Below, one piece after another: positions 61,195 through 64,000 of a stretch of DNA of 64,000 nt. Every line of letters starts with the position of its first letter. Within the stretch, counting starts at the first letter, position 1. This DNA is from Whalleya microplaca (taxonomy: Eukaryota > Ascomycota > Sordariomycetes > Xylariales > Xylariaceae), in assembly GCA_022497155.1 (NCBI GenBank), contig MU385737.1, positions 1 through 64,000 on the forward strand, written 5' to 3'. The translations under genes and the position numbers were made by a program. Below the pieces are notes generated by a model. The model saw nothing but the letters and a program-made list of their open reading frames with translations, searched no databases and had not been told where the DNA came from.

Positions 61195-62378
61195 AGTGAC
61201 TCAATAACCAGCAAATCAAAGGGCAGTCTCCCTACTATGCAGCTGCGGCTAAGGGAAGGTCATCAAGGGACACGGAAATGGGAAGTGATGCACAGTCCTG
61301 GAGCTTATATAGAATAGGCTGTATATCTACGTGCAGTATAGCTGCAATAGTGTGATGCTACAATCCACGCGAGAGGAACTAGTTCACACCGGGGGGCCGA
61401 CTTATCAACCATGCATGTTCCTGAATGAATTGCGAAGCATATCTTGGCGGCTGGTAGAAGTCAGACATCATTGGTCACAGTCTCGTGGAATCTCCGATGT
61501 TGAATGATAATTCCAGCGCTATCGTATGGTATCGACGGTGGAATAACAGCACGTGTCGAGGAGCTCATTGCTGCGGGCGAAGCGAGGGATAGCTAGGCGA
61601 AGCTAAACAGCCAAGCTGAATATTTTGCGCAACTTGTTGGTTTCTAGAAGCCTGAACAGGGCCGGCTGCAGTCTGCTAGCTAGTCAAACCTTCCTTGGGA
61701 GCCGGGGCGAGACTAAAGTTCATAATAAGACTTAAAAACGTGGGCGGAATGGACTAATGTGATTGGTTCCTATGTCAAGCTGGTGAGATGCAGGATTCAA
61801 GTTGCCAAGCCTCCGCCAAGGAGCGGAATGAGGGTTGTGGAAAGCGGACGCATGGTATCGCTTGTATGCAGGAAGGACATTTAATAAAACTACACTAACA
61901 AGTAGTCTCCTTCCATTGTTGGAAGTGCGATAATGTTGACTTTCGTCTTTCGATATTGTTGACTACTCGCTCTAAGCAGTTAGAGTTATACTCCAGAGTC
62001 TATCGAAAATGAGCATATATGCTTGAACGCTTAAGTCCATGATCGTGAAGTCCATAACTTCATGTAAGGCATGGCGCTGGCGTAAAGCTGCATAGAACGA
62101 CAACACTTAGCAGAGACCTACGAGTTCTGGTTCCAAACAATCGGTAGCTGCCCTCATGAGAACCAGCAATCGCCCAACCACTGGAGGCCACTCTTTTCGG
62201 GACTAGCTGACTGGAGTGAAGGCTTCCGGAATATTGATTGAACGAGCTCGTCTTGATTCTCATCGATCCGACAGGGGTTGGCACATGGAGGCAAACTGAC
62301 CCGAAAGCAAGACTTAGGCCATATGTCAACGAACCCGCGAGACGGCTGCATTGTCTAATTGCAAGACATTGCGAAGTT
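61195..62378. other. Promoter of the phosphatase and intergenic region
   Basis: 1.18 kb without a gene. It contains the TATA element (about 61,304-61,312, minus strand) and CACGTG at 61,550-61,555. A 109-codon frame at 62,060-62,389 overlaps the end of the next gene and is not supported. Confidence 0.55.
61550..61555. promoter_or_regulatory. CACGTG (Pho4/NUC-1 type site) upstream of alkaline phosphatase
   Basis: A palindromic E-box 356 bp before the phosphatase ATG. The same core occurs upstream of the phosphate symporter. Function is inferred. Confidence 0.35.
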
Positions 62379-63891
62379 TCACTTGTCAATCTCAGCGAAC
62401 CCCTTCTCGTCTAATTCTTTAGCATTGGCTTCAGGGACGAGCGGTGTCTCAATGCCCTCCTTTGCAATGCCCGTCACGGCTCGCCCTGCTATTTCTGCAG
62501 CGAGAGCCGGGTCCGGCGTATCGTGTCCACCATATTTCTCCCAGGCGGGACGATTGATCTTCGGTTGTCCCGCTTCAGTCTTGAGGTGAAAGCCTCGAGC
62601 CCGCGGTCGTTCTCCCGTGCCTTTTGGAAGATCCAGTTCATATGTCCTGTAGAAGCGATCGCATCCTTCCTCGAACGTTGAAGGCTCGGCTGTAAGCGCC
62701 GCTCGGATACCGGCGAAGAAGTCGCTCATGACATGGTGGTTGTGGATCTGGAGAAGAGTCCACCCGAGCATTTCCTTGGCGTTCAGTAGATGGTGCAAGT
62801 AAGCGCGGTGATGCTTCGTGCAGGTATAGCATTTGCATCCGTCCAACAGCGGCCCAAGCGACACTTGGTGCTCGGAGGACCACATATTCGTCCCTAGGGG
62901 ATATACACCCTCACTTGGAGGCGGAGATGGTGGGAACGAGAAGGCAAGGGCGATACCAGCATCTGAACAGTTGTTTATGAAGGGCAACGTGAAAATGTCA
63001 ACTCCCAACTGGACTTGTCGAAGGATTTCCCGCGGGGATGCGATGAAATCCAGAGAAAGCCGTGGGAGGGGTGCCAACGAACGGTGCTCGCTCAAGTCGA
63101 CGAGAATATCTGTGTCATACAATGCTAGACCTGATAGCTTCTTAGCATGATCCTGATCTAGACGATTCAGATATTCCCATTGTATTGGGTAGGAAACCGG
63201 CAGCAGAGGGGCAAAGACGCAATATTCCGCAACATCATCTTCCTCAGAAGACATGAGCCCTAAGAATTGGGCGAGCCAATCTTCTGTCCGTTCTACCATT
63301 CGAAGCTGCCGTTTTGCATTTGGAAGTCCTTGTCCAAACGTTAGGTCGGCTAGCGGGATAGTGATATCTGGCTTGAGAATATCGCTGGCACGTTGATAGT
63401 CCTCAGTGCTCAACGACTGAAAGCCGGTTGAGGTGTAGGTAGAAATATAGTTTCGGCCATTTCCCATGGGGGCAATGACCGCTGGATGTCGCCGAGCACC
63501 CAGTACTGTGATTGTAGATGCGGACGTCGCGGTAAATTCACGTAGAGGATCTTTACTCCCTAACTCATATACCGCAGGTTCGGCCCCTTTTTGAATCTGT
63601 GACCTTTCTATGACTGCCTCCCTCGTCAGTACTCCCAGTATAAAAGGCAAATAGGCCCTTTCACCCACAGTCTTCTAAGGCCATGTATGAGCCCGCAAGG
63701 TTACTATACTTGGAGGCAATGTCAGGGGTTACATGCGGAATCACGCCTCGCGATGTGAGGCCGAAGAAGTTCGGAGTATCAACCGGCTTTCTCTTTGGAA
63801 GCGCTAGTCGCCCTACTCTGGGGCCTACGCTCTCGGCTGCAGCATGCTTGAGTACATTGAACATTCCGTGTTCAGAGTTCTGGTCTGTCAT
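62379..63891 (-). CDS. Queuine tRNA-ribosyltransferase accessory subunit 2
   Basis: Partner of the catalytic TGT subunit that exchanges G34 for queuine in tRNAs with GUN anticodons; in eukaryotes the heterodimer sits at mitochondria and in the cytosol. Two exons: 63891-63669 and 63613-62379, 485 residues. The TGT-family zinc site is CKCYTC with a downstream His (C334, C336, C339, H365; LLQIHNHH). The N-terminal motif RVGRLALPKR..DTPNFFGLTSRGVIPH and the spliced SYMALEDFIE fit the accessory (QTRT2) branch. The catalytic-subunit DSGGFQ motif is absent, as expected. The intron (GTGGGT..GGCAG, phase 1) was chosen because it restores ALEDFIE; reading through gives an unrelated insert. The start is the ATG at 63,891; an in-frame GTG lies six codons upstream. 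Confidence 0.92.
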
Positions 63892-64000
63892 TGTGTATGA
63901 CTGGGTCACCGCTTCGGTTTATAGATGGAGCCACTATGTTGAGGCATGGAGTGAGATCAGTAGGCACAGTTCTAGTGGGACTTGTCATACGACAAGGCTA
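63892..64000. other. Promoter-proximal sequence of the last gene
   Basis: 109 bp upstream of the queuine tRNA-ribosyltransferase subunit to the window edge. No motif is evident. Confidence 0.4.

Noticed and set aside
62060..62389. 109-codon minus-strand frame
   Set aside because: It overlaps the 3' end of the queuine tRNA-ribosyltransferase gene in another frame and has no domain.

Overview
The window comes from a filamentous ascomycete (Pezizomycotina). The genes have short 50-100 nt introns with GT..AG ends and gctaac/gctgac-like branch sites. The families are typical of moulds: a fused NAD(P) transhydrogenase, a PHO-4 type phosphate symporter, GH5_5 cellulase and a queuine-tRNA subunit. 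Long AT-rich blocks carry the mark of repeat-induced point mutation (RIP): CpA is almost absent by eye, TpA is abundant, and retrotransposon reading frames are broken at former W or Q codons. I cannot name the species.

Regions 1-20,271 and 25,070-35,174 are transposon graveyards with no working host gene. Four layers can be read from terminal repeats and target-site duplications. (a) A Ty3/Gypsy-like remnant (365-4428, probably continuing at 6275-8842) is split by (b) a short LTR element without coding capacity (4429-6274). Related copies of (b) lie at 1-364 and as a three-LTR tandem at 29,378-32,252. (c) An 11.4 kb minus-strand LTR element spans 8843-20,271, with 124 bp LTRs and TSD TAGT, and carries a nested 235 bp solo LTR with TSD AAAGG. 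(d) A 10.1 kb plus-strand Gypsy element spans 25,070-35,174, with 130 bp terminal direct repeats and TSD CAGGG, and has swallowed two younger insertions.

Between the two AT-rich blocks a single gene survives on a 4.8 kb island: a seven-exon mitochondrial nicotinamide nucleotide transhydrogenase (21,084-24,768).

From 35.8 kb on the DNA is normal gene space. In order it holds: a 121-residue small conserved fungal protein (-); a Na+/phosphate symporter (+); a secreted subtilisin (-); the NDUFA12 subunit of complex I (-, with a 7-nt exon) divergent from mitochondrial phosphatidylglycerophosphate synthase (+); a secreted GH5 endoglucanase (+); an acetoacetate-decarboxylase-like secreted or anchored protein (+); a small integral membrane protein (+); a protein with two FGK-type motifs (+); an F-box/2EXR-like protein (+); an alkaline phosphatase (-); and the queuine tRNA-ribosyltransferase accessory subunit (-).

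Themes are mitochondrial function (transhydrogenase, complex I, cardiolipin precursor synthesis) and nutrient scavenging (phosphate uptake, phosphatase, cellulase, protease). The two phosphate genes share CACGTG sites upstream. No secondary-metabolite cluster, tRNA, rRNA or CRISPR array was seen. All splice sites were assigned by hand from reading frame, phase and consensus.
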